DNA of 64,000 nucleotides, from positions 124,001-188,000 of the forward strand of contig WRBC01000002.1 in assembly GCA_009779855.1 (NCBI GenBank), read 5' to 3'. The notes beneath the pieces are model-generated. The model had not been told where the DNA came from, did not search any database, and saw only the letters and a program-made list of their open reading frames with translations. The stretch comes from Coriobacteriia bacterium. Lineage in GTDB: Bacteria > Actinomycetota > Coriobacteriia > WRKU01 > WQUG01. This document shows positions 16,579 to 25,427 of this stretch, piece after piece. Numbering within the stretch: position 1 is the first letter of the stretch; every line of letters starts with the position of its first letter. The translations under genes and the position numbers were made by a program.

Positions 16579-18007
16579 TATTGTAGCCCGCATCAAGACT
16601 GTTGAAGCTGGCTCCCCGGCTGATAGGGCAGGAATTAAGGCGGAAGAGTATGTCTATTCTGTCAACGGACAGACCGCTGTTGATTATATTGATTGGCTCT
16701 GGGAGAGTGACGGAACAGAGCTAGAGCTTGAGGTCACAGACGTGAAGGGCAAGACACGTCCTGTTACTTTGCAGCGTGACGGCCTGCAAGATAGTTGGGG
16801 TATTGAGTTCGATGACCTTGTTTACGATGGTATCATCGCCTGTGAAAATGACTGTGTATTTTGCTTTATGAAGCAGCTGCCTGCAACAGCCCGCAAGACA
16901 CTTTGTGTAAAGGATGATGATTATCGTCTGTCGTTTTTGCAGGGAAATTTTATCACGCTGACCAATCTAGAAGATGATGATAAGCAGCGTATTATTGAGC
17001 AGCGCATCAGCCCCCTTCGCCTGTCTTTCCATGCGGCAGACAAAGAAGTGCGTCAGAAGCTTATTGGAAGAAATCACGCTAAGGCTTTACGCAATTTTGA
17101 TGACCTAATTGAAGCAGGTATCGATTTTCATATTCAGGTAGTGCTTGTTCCTGGGGTAAATGATGGGGATGTTCTGGAGGACACCTTACGTTACCTTAAA
17201 GATTCTAAGCGCCTGCCCCATGTTTTGAGTGTAGGTATAGTTCCTGTTGCCTTTACCCAGTATGCGCCGACAAGACTAAAGGAGATGCTAGGCTCTGCAA
17301 GTATGGTTCCTGCCGATAGGGAAGAGTGGTCGAAGTCGGTTATAGATCAAGTGCAGAAGCATCAGTTTGCCGAATTTGAAGAGCGTGAGTTAACTTGGGT
17401 TTATTTAGCAGACGAATTCTACATTCATGCTCATGCCCCCTTTCCCTTGCCAGATTTCTATGATGGGTTTCCTCAGCTAGAAAATGGCATTGGTATGGTG
17501 CTGAACTTCATTGCTGATATTCGCGATAACTTAGAGGATCTTCAGACTGCATTGGCCTTATTGCCTCAGCATAACCAGACAGGGTCAGAAACAATCACAA
17601 TCGTCTGTGGTGAACTGCTTACACAGACCTGGTTAGGAATACTGAGCGGCATCCAGGCAGGCGGAAAATTACGCCTACTTCCCGTGAAGAATCGTTATTT
17701 TGGAGGTAATGTTAGCGTAACCGGCCTGCTAGCAGGGGCTGATATTTTGCGAGCAGTAAAGCTAGATAGTGACTACCTGCACGAGGAAGGTCACGTAGAT
17801 GCTGGTAAGCATCTCTACCTTATTCCTGACTGCATATTTAACGCTGATGGAATAACGCTTGATGACTACAGTGCCGACCAATTAGTTGAGGAGGCTGCAA
17901 GGCAGTCTGTACACATTACGCTTTATGAAACCAATGCGGCAGGGCTTGCTGCAGATATTCGTAATCATGCAAAAGAGCAGGCGAAGGAGCTGAAGTCTGA
18001 TGCCTAA
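16565..18007 (+). CDS. DUF512 protein with PDZ and radical SAM-like domains
   Basis: The 480-residue protein has an N-terminal PDZ domain (VEAGSPADRAGIKAEEYVYSVNGQ), a cysteine set CENDCVFC in CX3CX2C spacing as in radical SAM enzymes, and a C-terminal DUF512 domain. The substrate is unknown. It overlaps ispH at its start and der at its end, so it is part of one translation unit with them. The same pairing with der is common in Gram-positive anaerobes and suggests a link to ribosome or RNA work, but that is inference. Confidence 0.88.
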   Translation: MTVSDIVARIKTVEAGSPADRAGIKAEEYVYSVNGQTAVDYIDWLWESDGTELELEVTDVKGKTRPVTLQRDGLQDSWGIEFDDLVYDGIIACENDCVFCFMKQLPATARKTLCVKDDDYRLSFLQGNFITLTNLEDDDKQRIIEQRISPLRLSFHAADKEVRQKLIGRNHAKALRNFDDLIEAGIDFHIQVVLVPGVNDGDVLEDTLRYLKDSKRLPHVLSVGIVPVAFTQYAPTRLKEMLGSASMVPADREEWSKSVIDQVQKHQFAEFEERELTWVYLADEFYIHAHAPFPLPDFYDGFPQLENGIGMVLNFIADIRDNLEDLQTALALLPQHNQTGSETITIVCGELLTQTWLGILSGIQAGGKLRLLPVKNRYFGGNVSVTGLLAGADILRAVKLDSDYLHEEGHVDAGKHLYLIPDCIFNADGITLDDYSADQLVEEAARQSVHITLYETNAAGLAADIRNHAKEQAKELKSDA

Positions 18008-19472
18008 AGAAGTACTTCCTGTCATTGCTGTTGTTGGGCGTCCAAACGTGGGTAAATCCAGCTTTGTCAACCGTATCAGTGGACGCGGGGATGCCATCGT
18101 TCACGGTGAGCGCGGTGTAACACGAGATCGCAGCTACCACGAAGCCGATTGGGCGGGAACTTCATTTATCTTAATCGATACGGGCGGTATCGAGATGGCG
18201 CGTGATGACGTCTTCCAGACAGGAATTCGCACGCAGGCTGAAGTTGCCATGGAGCAAGCAGATGCCATCATCCTTCTGGTTGATGGGCAAACGGGACTAA
18301 CTGCTGATGACGAGTCCCTAGCAAGGCTGCTTAAGCGCACGAAGAAACCTGTTTTCCTTGCAGTAAATAAAGTTGACGATCCAACAAGTGAACGCGAGAC
18401 TTACGAGTTCTGGAACCTAGGACTGGGGGAGCCCTATCCCTTATCTGCGACACACGGTACGGGCACAGGGGATCTTTTTGATGAGGTCATCAAGTCCTTG
18501 CCTGAACTTAAGGCAGAGGCAGAAGCAAACATAGGGGCTGCGAGTATAGATGACTCCAGCCTGTATGAGGATAGCGACTTTGATGAGGATTATCTTGACG
18601 ACTTAGACGAAGATGAGGCAAAGCGTATAAGTCGGAAGCCCGTATTTAATGAAGATGACCCTATTAAGGTAGCAGTTATTGGGAGACCAAATGCAGGAAA
18701 ATCGTCGTTAACTAATAGACTCTCTAATATGGATCGATCCATCGTTTCTGATGTTGCAGGGACAACAAGGGATGCCATCGACACTGACTTTGTCTACGAG
18801 GGACGCGAGATCACCCTGGTGGATACTGCAGGTATTAGGCGCAAGGCAGTCATTGATTCTGATGTTGAATACTACGGATTCGTACGTGCTATGCGTGCAA
18901 TCGACCGTGCAGACGTTGCATTATTGGTCATTGATGCAGAGATTGGTCTTACTGATCAGGACCAGCGCATTGCGTCTTACGCTCAAGAACGTGGTCGCGC
19001 TATAGTGGTTCTGTTAAATAAGTGGGATTTAATGAAGCAGGAATCTGCTGAACTAGCTGACGAGGCAGAGCGAGCTCGCAAAATCCTTATGGACCGCATT
19101 GAGGATCGTCTAGGGTTTATCTCGTGGGCGCCTGTATTGCGCGTCAGTGCAAAGAGCGGCCGTGGCCTTGATCGCATTCTTGATGCTGTGATTACAGTCT
19201 TTGGCAATTACCGCGCCCAGTATTCGACATCGGTTCTTAATCGCTTTCTAACAGAGCTACGCCAATTTGGACATACGGTCAGTAGGGGGCCGCAGAAATT
19301 GAGCATTAAGTATATGGCTCAAACACATTATGAGCCCCCTGGTTTTACCTTTTTCTGCAATCATCCAAATCTTGTAGACGATACCTATAAGCGCTATTTA
19401 GAGAATCGACTGCGCGAGCATTTTGAGTTGTCTGGTACCCCCGTTATTATGAAATTTAAACACAAGACCTAA
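18000..19472 (+). CDS. der: Ribosome assembly GTPase Der (EngA)
   Basis: The 490-residue protein has the hallmark two tandem G domains: GRPNVGKSS/DTGG/NKVD and GRPNAGKSS/DTAG/NKWD. A C-terminal KH-like domain (GHTVSRGPQKLSIKYM) follows. It acts in 50S subunit maturation. The linker between G domains is a long acidic stretch (about 175-215), longer than in many relatives. It overlaps the DUF512 gene by 8 nt. Confidence 0.97.
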   Translation: MPKEVLPVIAVVGRPNVGKSSFVNRISGRGDAIVHGERGVTRDRSYHEADWAGTSFILIDTGGIEMARDDVFQTGIRTQAEVAMEQADAIILLVDGQTGLTADDESLARLLKRTKKPVFLAVNKVDDPTSERETYEFWNLGLGEPYPLSATHGTGTGDLFDEVIKSLPELKAEAEANIGAASIDDSSLYEDSDFDEDYLDDLDEDEAKRISRKPVFNEDDPIKVAVIGRPNAGKSSLTNRLSNMDRSIVSDVAGTTRDAIDTDFVYEGREITLVDTAGIRRKAVIDSDVEYYGFVRAMRAIDRADVALLVIDAEIGLTDQDQRIASYAQERGRAIVVLLNKWDLMKQESAELADEAERARKILMDRIEDRLGFISWAPVLRVSAKSGRGLDRILDAVITVFGNYRAQYSTSVLNRFLTELRQFGHTVSRGPQKLSIKYMAQTHYEPPGFTFFCNHPNLVDDTYKRYLENRLREHFELSGTPVIMKFKHKT

Positions 19473-19548
19473 GAAGACCTAAGGAGGAATGCTTTTCTAT
19501 GCTAAAGTTTCTCTGGGAGAAATTTTAGAAAGAGGAGTATATCCATTT

Positions 19549-20238
19549 ATGGATTTTATTATTGAACCATTGGTAAGTTTGCCGCTGTGGGCTATTTTTG
19601 CGAGCACTCTTTTATTTGCCTATTTGTTCGGAGCCATTCCTTTCTCTATGGCTGCGGGCAAGGTTTTCTTCGGGGTAAACTTACGCGAAGAAGGATCAGG
19701 CAATTTAGGTGCGACAAATACCTTTCGTACCCTCGGTGCGAAAGCGGGCATTGGTATCCTGCTGCTGGACATGGCAAAGGGAGCCCTTCCCGTATTTGCG
19801 GCGCGCTCTGTGGCGCATGCGGCAGGCTTTAGTTCTGATGTGACTGCATGGCTGCTTATTGGTAGTGCTCTTGCAGCTATTATTGGGCACACAGCATCAC
19901 CCTATATTGGCTTTAAAGGCGGTAAGGGGGCTGCGACCTCTGCAGGAGTAATGCTTGCGCTTGTTCCGTGGGTATTTCTTATTTCTGCGATTATTTTCTT
20001 TGTAACACTTGCCCTTACGCGCTATGTATCCGTAGCGACCATTGTGACGGCGCTGGCTTTTCCCATAAGTACTGCTTTGATATATCAAAGCTGGCCTTTA
20101 TCCCTTTTCGCGCTGGTAATTGGCATTATTGTTCCTGTATTTCACCGGGCAAACATTCAAAGATTACGTGCAGGCACAGAGCCGCGTTTTTCTTGGAAAG
20201 ATCGAGGAAAAAGGGCCGCTACCAATCAGGATAACTAG
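19549..20238 (+). CDS. plsY: Glycerol-3-phosphate acyltransferase PlsY
   Basis: The membrane enzyme transfers acyl groups from acyl-phosphate to glycerol-3-phosphate. GSGNLGATNTFR and GHTASPYIGFKGGKGAAT are the conserved loops among five or so hydrophobic segments. I prefer the ATG at 19549 (229 residues, AGAGGAG upstream); the ORF-track ATG at 19489 lies only 1 nt after a Shine-Dalgarno. That AAGGAGG is better spaced for a nine-codon peptide at 19499-19528, a possible tiny leader. gpsA follows 8 nt on. Confidence 0.92.
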   Translation: MDFIIEPLVSLPLWAIFASTLLFAYLFGAIPFSMAAGKVFFGVNLREEGSGNLGATNTFRTLGAKAGIGILLLDMAKGALPVFAARSVAHAAGFSSDVTAWLLIGSALAAIIGHTASPYIGFKGGKGAATSAGVMLALVPWVFLISAIIFFVTLALTRYVSVATIVTALAFPISTALIYQSWPLSLFALVIGIIVPVFHRANIQRLRAGTEPRFSWKDRGKRAATNQDN

Positions 20239-20246
20239 GAGAAGAC

Positions 20247-21239
20247 ATGACTAAGATATGCGTTATTGGAGCAGGCTCATGGGGTACGGCAGTTGCTTGG
20301 TTGTTGGATGGCAAAGGTCACAGCGTAAGAGTGTGGGCCTTTGAGCCAGAGATTGCTGACGCGATCAACAACACAGGCAGAAATCCTGTCTATCTGCCAC
20401 ATGTTAAATTTAGCGACCGTATATCAGCGACTGCTGATGTGGGCTCTGCGCTCAAGGGTGCAGACGCTGTAGTTATGGTGACCCCCAGTATTGGCGTGCG
20501 TGCAACTGCAGAAAAAATGGCAGAGGCTTTGCCTGAAGATGTGCCCGTCATTATTTTGAGTAAAGGCCTTGAAGCAGGGACCCATCTGCTTATGACAGAA
20601 ATTCTTGAAGAAGTGTTGGGTAATCCTGAAAGGATAGCAGCACTTTCTGGACCAAATCATGCTGAAGAGGTAAGTAAGGCAGTGCCTTCTGCAACCGTTG
20701 TCGCGGCGCATAATGAGGAGGTTGCAGGTTATTTTCAGGAGCTTTTCTCGACGCCTTTTTTCCGTGTGTATACGAACAATGACCTTATTGGCGTAGAGCT
20801 ATGTGGTGCGGGGAAGAATGTTATCGCTATTGCTTGCGGTATGTGTGACGGTTTGGGGCTGGGCGACAATGCGAAGGCATCGCTTATGACGCGCGGGCTT
20901 GCGGAATTGGTACGCCTAGGTGAGGCTGTCGGTGCAAAAACAGACACGTTTCGTGGTCTTGCCGGCATGGGAGACCTTATTGTTACCTGTACTTCAAAGC
21001 ACTCACGCAATAGATCGCTAGGAGAAGGAATCGCCCGTGGTGATACCCTAGAAGGCTATCAGGAGCGCACTAAGATGGTTGTTGAGGGTGCAGTGGCGTG
21101 TAACAGTATTTATGAGCTGGCTCGTGACCGAGATATAGAGGTTCCTATTACGCAACTTATTTATGAAATTATCTACGAAGGATTGGATCTTGAGCGGGGG
21201 ATGGCGATGTTAATGGATAGGCCCCTTCGTAAAGAGTGA
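20247..21239 (+). CDS. gpsA: Glycerol-3-phosphate dehydrogenase (NAD(P)+)
   Basis: The 330-residue protein makes glycerol-3-phosphate for phospholipids. The dinucleotide-binding GAGSWGTAVAW is at the N-terminus. SGPNHAEEV and the catalytic Lys in ELCGAGKNVIAI follow, then GLAGMGDLIVTCTS. It is preceded by AGGAGAAGAC and forms a natural pair with plsY, which uses its product. Confidence 0.97.
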   Translation: MTKICVIGAGSWGTAVAWLLDGKGHSVRVWAFEPEIADAINNTGRNPVYLPHVKFSDRISATADVGSALKGADAVVMVTPSIGVRATAEKMAEALPEDVPVIILSKGLEAGTHLLMTEILEEVLGNPERIAALSGPNHAEEVSKAVPSATVVAAHNEEVAGYFQELFSTPFFRVYTNNDLIGVELCGAGKNVIAIACGMCDGLGLGDNAKASLMTRGLAELVRLGEAVGAKTDTFRGLAGMGDLIVTCTSKHSRNRSLGEGIARGDTLEGYQERTKMVVEGAVACNSIYELARDRDIEVPITQLIYEIIYEGLDLERGMAMLMDRPLRKE

Positions 21240-21288
21240 GCACGAACCCTAAACACCTGATATATCCTCTAGTTTATTTAGATTGTGC

Positions 21289-21294
21289 TATACT
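21289..21294 (+). promoter_or_regulatory. -10 box (TATACTAAC) of rpmE
   Basis: TATACT lies 84 nt before the rpmE start, leaving a leader of about 75 nt. I could not fold the leader into a known L31 autoregulatory structure by eye. Confidence 0.45.
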
Positions 21295-21377
21295 AACCCG
21301 TTGCGTGTTCGTGTGTCTGGTCGGAAACCACTCACTTAAAAGCGAAGCCACGTTTTACCTACATAAGGAGATTTTAC

Positions 21378-21839
21378 ATGAGATCCGGAATTCATCCAGA
21401 TTACAAAGTTACTGAATACACTTGTTCTTGCGGTAGTGTTTTTGAAAGCCATTCAACAAAGGGTGGTTCTGTCCGTCTAGAACTTTGCAATAAGTGTCAT
21501 CCTTTCTTTACTGGTACGCAGAAGTTTGTTGACACCGGTGGACGCGTTCAGCGCTTTGCTGATAAGTTTGGTGCGGCTGCTGCAGCAACCCTTGAAAAAG
21601 AAAAGGCTGCTACTGAAGCGCGTCGTGAAGAAGCAGAAAAGGAAGCTGCTGCTAAGGCTGCTGTTCGCGAAGAAAGAGCTGCTGCTAAGGCTGCTCGCGC
21701 TGCAGAATTCGAGAAGGCTGCTCCTGCAAAAGAAGAGACTACAGAAGAAGTCACTACTGAAGAGGCGCCAGCAGAGGCTGCTCCTGCAGAGGAAGCTCCT
21801 GCTACTGAAGCTGCGGCCGAAGAGACTAGGGAAGCTTAG
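21378..21839 (+). CDS. rpmE: 50S ribosomal protein L31 with long Ala/Glu/Lys-rich tail
   Basis: Residues 1-65 are a complete zinc-type L31 ([29 protein letters not shown]). About 88 further residues follow: first an Ala/Glu/Lys/Arg helix, likely coiled-coil, then an acidic Pro/Ala/Glu segment. L31 is usually 66-90 residues, so the tail doubles the protein. AAGGAG precedes the ATG and a terminator follows. Confidence 0.95.
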   Translation: MRSGIHPDYKVTEYTCSCGSVFESHSTKGGSVRLELCNKCHPFFTGTQKFVDTGGRVQRFADKFGAAAAATLEKEKAATEARREEAEKEAAAKAAVREERAAAKAARAAEFEKAAPAKEETTEEVTTEEAPAEAAPAEEAPATEAAAEETREA

Positions 21840-21856
21840 TTCATTTCTTGTGTGTC

Positions 21857-21912
21857 ACTCTCGATTCCTGCGCATAATGTTAATGTCGCGGGGGTCGAGA
21901 GTTTTTGTTTTT
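21857..21912 (+). terminator. Terminator after rpmE
   Basis: ACTCTCGA (21857-21864) pairs with TCGAGAGT (21895-21902), with further GC pairing inside, followed by TTTTGTTTTT. Confidence 0.75.
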
Positions 21913-22009
21913 CATTCCACTTCCACTCCTAGTTTCCGCTGCGATGCTATCTGTGAACAGCGTAGCGAGAGGCCGATAGAGGGTCACCATAATCAGGAGG
22001 AGCATCAAT

Positions 22010-22699
22010 ATGCAGATTAAATTACTTTTTCACACACCTGATCCAGAGCGTGCTATTGCCGCCGCCGCGCGTCTTTGCTACGCAAAAGTAGGTGCCGATA
22101 CGCTTATGGATACTATGGATGACGCAGAAATCAAGCGCATTCTTAAGATTATTATGGGTAGTGGCCATCTGGCTGCACTAGAGCACGTTAGTTATACTTT
22201 TGCCCTTGATGGGGTATCACGCGCCATGACTCATCAGCTTGTACGTCACCGCTTAGCCAGCTATAACCAGCAATCACAGCGCTACGTTAGCTATGATGAC
22301 GAACCCGTGTTTATTGTGCCGCCAAAGGTGCGTGAAGCTGGGGGAGAAGCGAAAGCTGCTTACGTTCAGCACTGCAAAGAAGCCTTCGAGTCCTACCGTG
22401 ATCTAATTGATAAAGGGGTGCACAAAGAGGACGCACGTTACTTGTTACCCAATGCAATGGAAACTAAAATTGTGGTAACAATGAATACGCGTGAATTGCT
22501 GCACTTCTTTAGTCTGCGCTGTTGCCGTAGAGCCCAGTGGGAGATTCGTGAAGTTGCGGACAAGATGCTTGAACTGGCATCCCCTACAGCACCTTATATT
22601 TTTGCTGATGCAGGGGCTGCTTGTCGCAGAACCTTCTGTCCAGAGGGCAGTATGGCTTGTGGAAATCCCTTCCCTCGCGTTTTTCGGGATGAACTCTAA
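22010..22699 (+). CDS. thyX: Flavin-dependent thymidylate synthase
   Basis: The 229-residue protein makes dTMP from dUMP using FAD and methylene-tetrahydrofolate. The ThyX signature RHRLASYNQQSQRY (RHRxxSxNxxSQRY) is exact. The start follows AGGAGGAGCATCAAT. It is followed by DUF1385 after 2 nt. Confidence 0.96.
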   Translation: MQIKLLFHTPDPERAIAAAARLCYAKVGADTLMDTMDDAEIKRILKIIMGSGHLAALEHVSYTFALDGVSRAMTHQLVRHRLASYNQQSQRYVSYDDEPVFIVPPKVREAGGEAKAAYVQHCKEAFESYRDLIDKGVHKEDARYLLPNAMETKIVVTMNTRELLHFFSLRCCRRAQWEIREVADKMLELASPTAPYIFADAGAACRRTFCPEGSMACGNPFPRVFRDEL

Positions 22700-22701
22700 T
22701 C

Positions 22702-23919
22702 ATGAATAATGAGCAAACCTCTTATGGTGACGGACTCACTGATAGTCAGGTCAGCGATCAGGCTTCCGCTGATGAGGTAGCCTCAGCATCAACCTCGACA
22801 CCTGCACCAACGTTTAATGGTGTAACAGGCTATACGCCTATGCCTATTGGAGGGCAGGCAGTAATGGAGGGTGTCATGATGCGTGGCAAAACAGTTTGGG
22901 CTGTTGCTGCGCGCGACGAGCAGGGTGAAATCCATGTTGAACAGCATCCTTTGAAGACGGCTTCATCCCGCAATGCCTGGATGCAGTGGCCTGTCATTCG
23001 TGGTGTTGTGGGACTTGTTGAAAGTCTTGCATTGGGTACGAAGTCACTTGCTGCCTCTGCACGTATTGCTGGTCTTGAAGAGGCTGAAGAAGGTAAAGAA
23101 GGCCAAGACCGCGAATCCGCTATGACTAAGGGCATGATGGCTGTCTCTATGGCCTTAGGTATTGGCATGGCAGTGGTTCTTTTTATTCTTCTACCTACCT
23201 TTCTGACACAGCTTGTTATGGGTGGTGGAGCAGAAAACCTTTTTGCCCGAAACGCCTTAGATGGCGCTATCAGCATAATCATTTTCCTTAGTTACATTTA
23301 TGCAATAAGCCGCATGCCTGACATTAAGCGCGTTTTTCAGTATCACGGTGCAGAGCATAAGGTAATCCATGCCGTCGAAGCAGGTGACCCACTTACCGTC
23401 GAGTCGGCTCAAAAGTATGACACCATGCATAATCGTTGCGGAACTGCGTTCCTTGTCATGGTTATGGTTCTTGCTATCCTTGTTTTTTCGATGGTTCCTG
23501 TAAGTGCTATTGTTGATGCGCTGGGAATAACAAACTATGTTGCCATTTTTGGCATCCGCATAGCATCACGCTTGCTGCTGCTACCCCTTGTCGTGGGACT
23601 TGCGTATGAGGTGACCGTAAAGTGGGCATCAAAGAATACGCACCTAGGCATCGTGAAGCTTATTATGTGGCCAGGACTGCAAATGCAGCGCTTGACTACG
23701 GGGGAGCCTGACGACGACATGGTTGAAGTGGCTATTGCAGCCACAAAATCAGTACTTGCAGCAGAACAGGGCATGGTTGAGCCAGAGTCAGATTCCGAAC
23801 TAGCCTCAGAGAACGGTGCAAAGGATGACTCTGGAATTGCAGGTGGGACTACAGGCGAAGAAATAGACAAGACTGTCTTGCCACCCTTGAATCCGCAACC
23901 TGCTCCTGCAGGTGTCTAG
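22702..23919 (+). CDS. DUF1385 membrane protein
   Basis: The 405-residue protein begins with a disordered acidic leader. The family core follows at about residue 50 (GGQAVMEGVMMRGK), with about four membrane helices and YHGAEHKVIHA and HNRCGTAFL motifs. It ends in an acidic, Gly/Pro-rich tail. The function of DUF1385 is not established. In many Gram-positive genomes it is found beside rpmE and prfA; here rpmE is two genes upstream, so that conservation is partly kept. Confidence 0.88.
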   Translation: MNNEQTSYGDGLTDSQVSDQASADEVASASTSTPAPTFNGVTGYTPMPIGGQAVMEGVMMRGKTVWAVAARDEQGEIHVEQHPLKTASSRNAWMQWPVIRGVVGLVESLALGTKSLAASARIAGLEEAEEGKEGQDRESAMTKGMMAVSMALGIGMAVVLFILLPTFLTQLVMGGGAENLFARNALDGAISIIIFLSYIYAISRMPDIKRVFQYHGAEHKVIHAVEAGDPLTVESAQKYDTMHNRCGTAFLVMVMVLAILVFSMVPVSAIVDALGITNYVAIFGIRIASRLLLLPLVVGLAYEVTVKWASKNTHLGIVKLIMWPGLQMQRLTTGEPDDDMVEVAIAATKSVLAAEQGMVEPESDSELASENGAKDDSGIAGGTTGEEIDKTVLPPLNPQPAPAGV

Positions 23920-23950
23920 TCTTAGTGTCACGTCTATTGCACTTATCGGG

Positions 23951-23956
23951 TACAAT
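23951..23956 (+). promoter_or_regulatory. -10 box of coaX, near-leaderless
   Basis: TACAAT ends 8 nt before the coaX ATG, so the expected transcript has a 5' leader of at most 1-2 nt. No Shine-Dalgarno is present. The -35 is not clear. Confidence 0.5.
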
Positions 23957-23964
23957 TTAGAGCG

Positions 23965-24813
23965 ATGTTACTTGCAGTCGACATAGGAAATACCCAGACG
24001 GTACTGGGCCTTTTTGAAGGAGCAGAGCTACGCCATACCTGGCGTTTAGCAAGTGATGTAGCACGCACGCGCGATGAAGTAGGTGCAATCGTTACACACC
24101 TTTTTCTCGAAGCAGAAAGACAGGGACAGAGCTCCTTTGTCGTCAATCAGATGGTGATAGCAAGTGTGGTCCCTGCACTTACACGAACATGGATTGAACT
24201 TGCCCAGAACATGAGCTGCCTAAAAGGTGTCCGCAAGCCTCTTATAGTGGATTCTGCTATTGCGCGACATTACAGTAGGAACATTGTTAATCCAGCAGAG
24301 ATTGGAGCAGATCGTATTGCAAATGCCATTGCGGCAAGAATGCTTTACGGGGCTCCAGCAATCGTAGTTGATTTTGGCACAGCGACCAATATCGATGTTA
24401 TCGATAGTCAGGGCTACTATATTGGTGGCATCATTTCCCCCGGAATACAGGCTTCGGCAAATGCATTATTTAGCAGTGCTGCGCGGCTGCCTGCGGTAGA
24501 TTTAGAATTGCCCGAGTATACTCTGGGAACCACCACAAAGGCGGCAGTTCAATCGGGACTTTTGCGCGGTGAAGCGGCAAAGGTGGACGCGCTTATTTGG
24601 GCTCTAAGACAGGAAAATCCTATCCTGGCGAGACCAGGAATTGCCGTTGTCGCCACGGGCGGACTTGCTTCGCGTATCTTGCAGGCAACTACTCAGATTA
24701 CGCATCACGACCCTGACCTTACTCTGAAGGGGCTCTACCTTATTGCGGTACTACAGATTGAGGGACAGGCTAGAGGACGGACCGAAGAACAGGTTAGAGG
24801 ACCACGTCCATGA
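23965..24813 (+). CDS. coaX: Type III pantothenate kinase
   Basis: The 282-residue protein phosphorylates pantothenate in coenzyme A synthesis. The ASKHA-fold motifs are LAVDIGNTQTVLGLF at the N-terminus, NPAEIGADRIANA, VVDFGTATNIDVID and GGIISPGIQAS. Length is a little over the usual 255-260 because of a C-terminal Arg/Gly-rich tail. Its stop overlaps the next start (ATGA). Confidence 0.95.
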   Translation: MLLAVDIGNTQTVLGLFEGAELRHTWRLASDVARTRDEVGAIVTHLFLEAERQGQSSFVVNQMVIASVVPALTRTWIELAQNMSCLKGVRKPLIVDSAIARHYSRNIVNPAEIGADRIANAIAARMLYGAPAIVVDFGTATNIDVIDSQGYYIGGIISPGIQASANALFSSAARLPAVDLELPEYTLGTTTKAAVQSGLLRGEAAKVDALIWALRQENPILARPGIAVVATGGLASRILQATTQITHHDPDLTLKGLYLIAVLQIEGQARGRTEEQVRGPRP

Positions 24814-25427
24814 GCGAGATGATTCGCATAGGGGGAAAGGTTCTTTCGCGCGATAAATTGTATGGCGCAATCGACCAATTGCTGCTGGATCGCTCAAAGG
24901 GAGCAACGCAGGCAGAGGCTGCCCGTGTTGCAGGTGTTTCACGTAGCTTCGTTTCAAACCTTGAGTCCCTAGGTGAGGTGCGCTATGGCGCGCGTGTTGC
25001 ACTGGTTGCTTTTCCTGTTTCTAATGGAGACGAGCTACGCAAGCTTGTGGAAGAATTTTCCTTAGACTTTGCATTAATCTTTTCGCAAGATGAACGTTCC
25101 CGTGCAGAATCAGGAAATGCGGGGGACATGCTAAATCAGCTACTTGACACCTTAGTCGAGCTAAACAATTATTCTGCAGTCATTGTGCTTGCAAGTGATT
25201 GGCGCGTACAGACCATGAAGCGTTTGCTGGATTCAGATGTTATTGGGATTGAATTGGGTGCATCACCACTGCACAATGATGTTGAGGTAGATATTGATCA
25301 TCTGCGCAGTATCCTTACAGGGGTCATAGAGGGCGCGCAGGACGAACAGCAACCTTCCAGGGGTGGGCGCATGAGTGAACGTGGTCAACGCGTAAGAAAG
25401 GCGTGGGATCAATTAAAGCGCCAGTAG
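24810..25427 (+). CDS. Helix-turn-helix protein of a conserved anaerobe pair
   Basis: The 205-residue protein has an N-terminal helix-turn-helix (TQAEAARVAGVSRSFVSNLESLGEV) followed by an alpha/beta domain that I recognise only as the partner usually encoded beside the next gene in clostridia and related anaerobes. The C-terminus is a short charged tail. It is translationally coupled to coaX and overlaps the next gene by about 25 nt. The target is unknown. A joint regulatory role with the neighbour is inferred from their conserved adjacency. Confidence 0.7.
   Translation: MSEMIRIGGKVLSRDKLYGAIDQLLLDRSKGATQAEAARVAGVSRSFVSNLESLGEVRYGARVALVAFPVSNGDELRKLVEEFSLDFALIFSQDERSRAESGNAGDMLNQLLDTLVELNNYSAVIVLASDWRVQTMKRLLDSDVIGIELGASPLHNDVEVDIDHLRSILTGVIEGAQDEQQPSRGGRMSERGQRVRKAWDQLKRQ

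Noticed and set aside
21526-22020. 164-residue ORF overlapping rpmE
   Set aside because: It is a second frame of the low-complexity Ala/Glu tail, giving a Lys/Leu/Arg-only sequence, then runs through the terminator; a composition artefact.
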